In this document: piece after piece, positions 39,511 through 39,987 of the stretch
How the letters are laid out: each line of letters starts with the position of its first letter
Numbering within the stretch: the first letter of the stretch is position 1
Assembly (NCBI GenBank): GCA_013202385.1
Contig: JABMOT010000101.1
Location: forward strand, 1 to 39,987
Source: Fidelibacterota bacterium
GTDB taxonomy: Bacteria > Fidelibacterota > UBA8477 > JABMPR01
Length of the DNA: 39,987 bases
Reading direction: 5' to 3'
Program-made: the position numbers and the translations under genes
Notes under the pieces: generated by a model
Database searches by the model: none
The model's input: only the letters and a program-made list of their open reading frames with translations
Told to the model about the DNA's origin: nothing

Positions 39511-39987
39511 TTAGACCGGCAACATACTCGTTCCTCCCACAGAATCAGGGCAAATATCAAATCCCATTTTTTTCAGGATACCCAAATTCTCGGATCGCAT
39601 GCCCCCGCTTAAGTTTCGGGTAATTGGACCAGACCAGGCTGCAGACTGGATGTTTTTGCCTAAAGAGGCATAGTGCTCGCCCAATTCAAGATCGTGCTGC
39701 TTTATCAGATCAACCGGATTGGAATTATCATATTTCTCCCGATGAACCACAAGCTGTTCTGGCAGACGAGATTTCTGAGGCGGAATATTGTCTTTTTCGG
39801 GCCAACCAAGGCACATTCCAAAGGTTACATAAACACTTGAGGGGAGCCCGAGAAGCTCGGCAACTTTGCTGGGGTGGTTTCTCATCGCGCCAATCATCAC
39901 TACACCAAGTCCCAGGGATTCTGCAGCCGTCATTGCGGTCATTCCAACCAAGGAGGCATCAATTGTGGATATCAGAAAAGTCTCCAG
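39511..39987 (-). CDS. Nitroreductase-family protein, NfsA-like (N-terminus beyond window)
   Basis: Frame stays open from 39951 to the window edge (...LETFLISTIDASLVGMTAMTAAESLGLGVVMIGAMRNHPSKVAELLGLPSSVYVTFGMCLGWP). Confidence 0.82.
   Translation of the reverse strand: METFLISTIDASLVGMTAMTAAESLGLGVVMIGAMRNHPSKVAELLGLPSSVYVTFGMCLGWPEKDNIPPQKSRLPEQLVVHREKYDNSNPVDLIKQHDLELGEHYASLGKNIQSAAWSGPITRNLSGGMRSENLGILKKMGFDICPDSVGGTSMLPV

Noticed and set aside
1-39987. CRISPR arrays, tRNA/rRNA genes, prophage or transposase genes
   Set aside because: No regularly spaced direct repeats, tRNA-like cloverleafs, rRNA segments or transposase/integrase motifs were noticed by eye; a computational scan would be needed to exclude them formally.

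Overview
Chromosomal window from an apparently FCB-group-like bacterium. This affiliation is inferred only from repeated C-terminal 'QNYPNPFN...' FlgD-like/T9SS-type sorting domains. Most genes lie on the minus strand. Contents: a partial outer-membrane-type protein; a TPR+TlpA-like lipoprotein; a YheT-like hydrolase; a secreted class II glutamine amidotransferase with a T9SS-type tail; a class V aminotransferase; a large FG-GAP/thioredoxin-like secreted protein; a TetR-TolC-MFP-RND efflux operon; an HDAC-family deacetylase; a fused FAD/Fe-S/CCG oxidase; Ppx/GppA and SixA; Kbl and a TDH-like epimerase; an aldo/keto reductase; a chaperone-usher-like locus with three DUF4402-like pilin candidates and a 2149-aa adhesin; a type IV pilin-like cluster; and a partial nitroreductase. 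The most notable observation is that the ORF track truncates one gene. The 725-aa ORF at 5408..7585 extends upstream in the same frame, with no frameshift, to an ATG at 8017 that has a signal peptide and a Shine-Dalgarno-like GGAG. The extension is interrupted by one in-frame TGA (7907-7909). That TGA sits exactly where the first Cys of a thioredoxin-like CxxC is expected (EFLTSAG-U-PGC-GPAG). It is followed, 26 nt downstream, by a perfect 7-bp hairpin with a GGU apical loop (CCUGGAA-GGU-UUCCAGG), which resembles a bacterial SECIS. TGA is used as a normal stop in other genes of the window, so global recoding is unlikely. I interpret this as a candidate secreted, T9SS-sorted selenoprotein (Omp28-like UxxC domain plus FG-GAP propeller) that standard gene calling misses. 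No tools were run. Family names rest on motif recognition.
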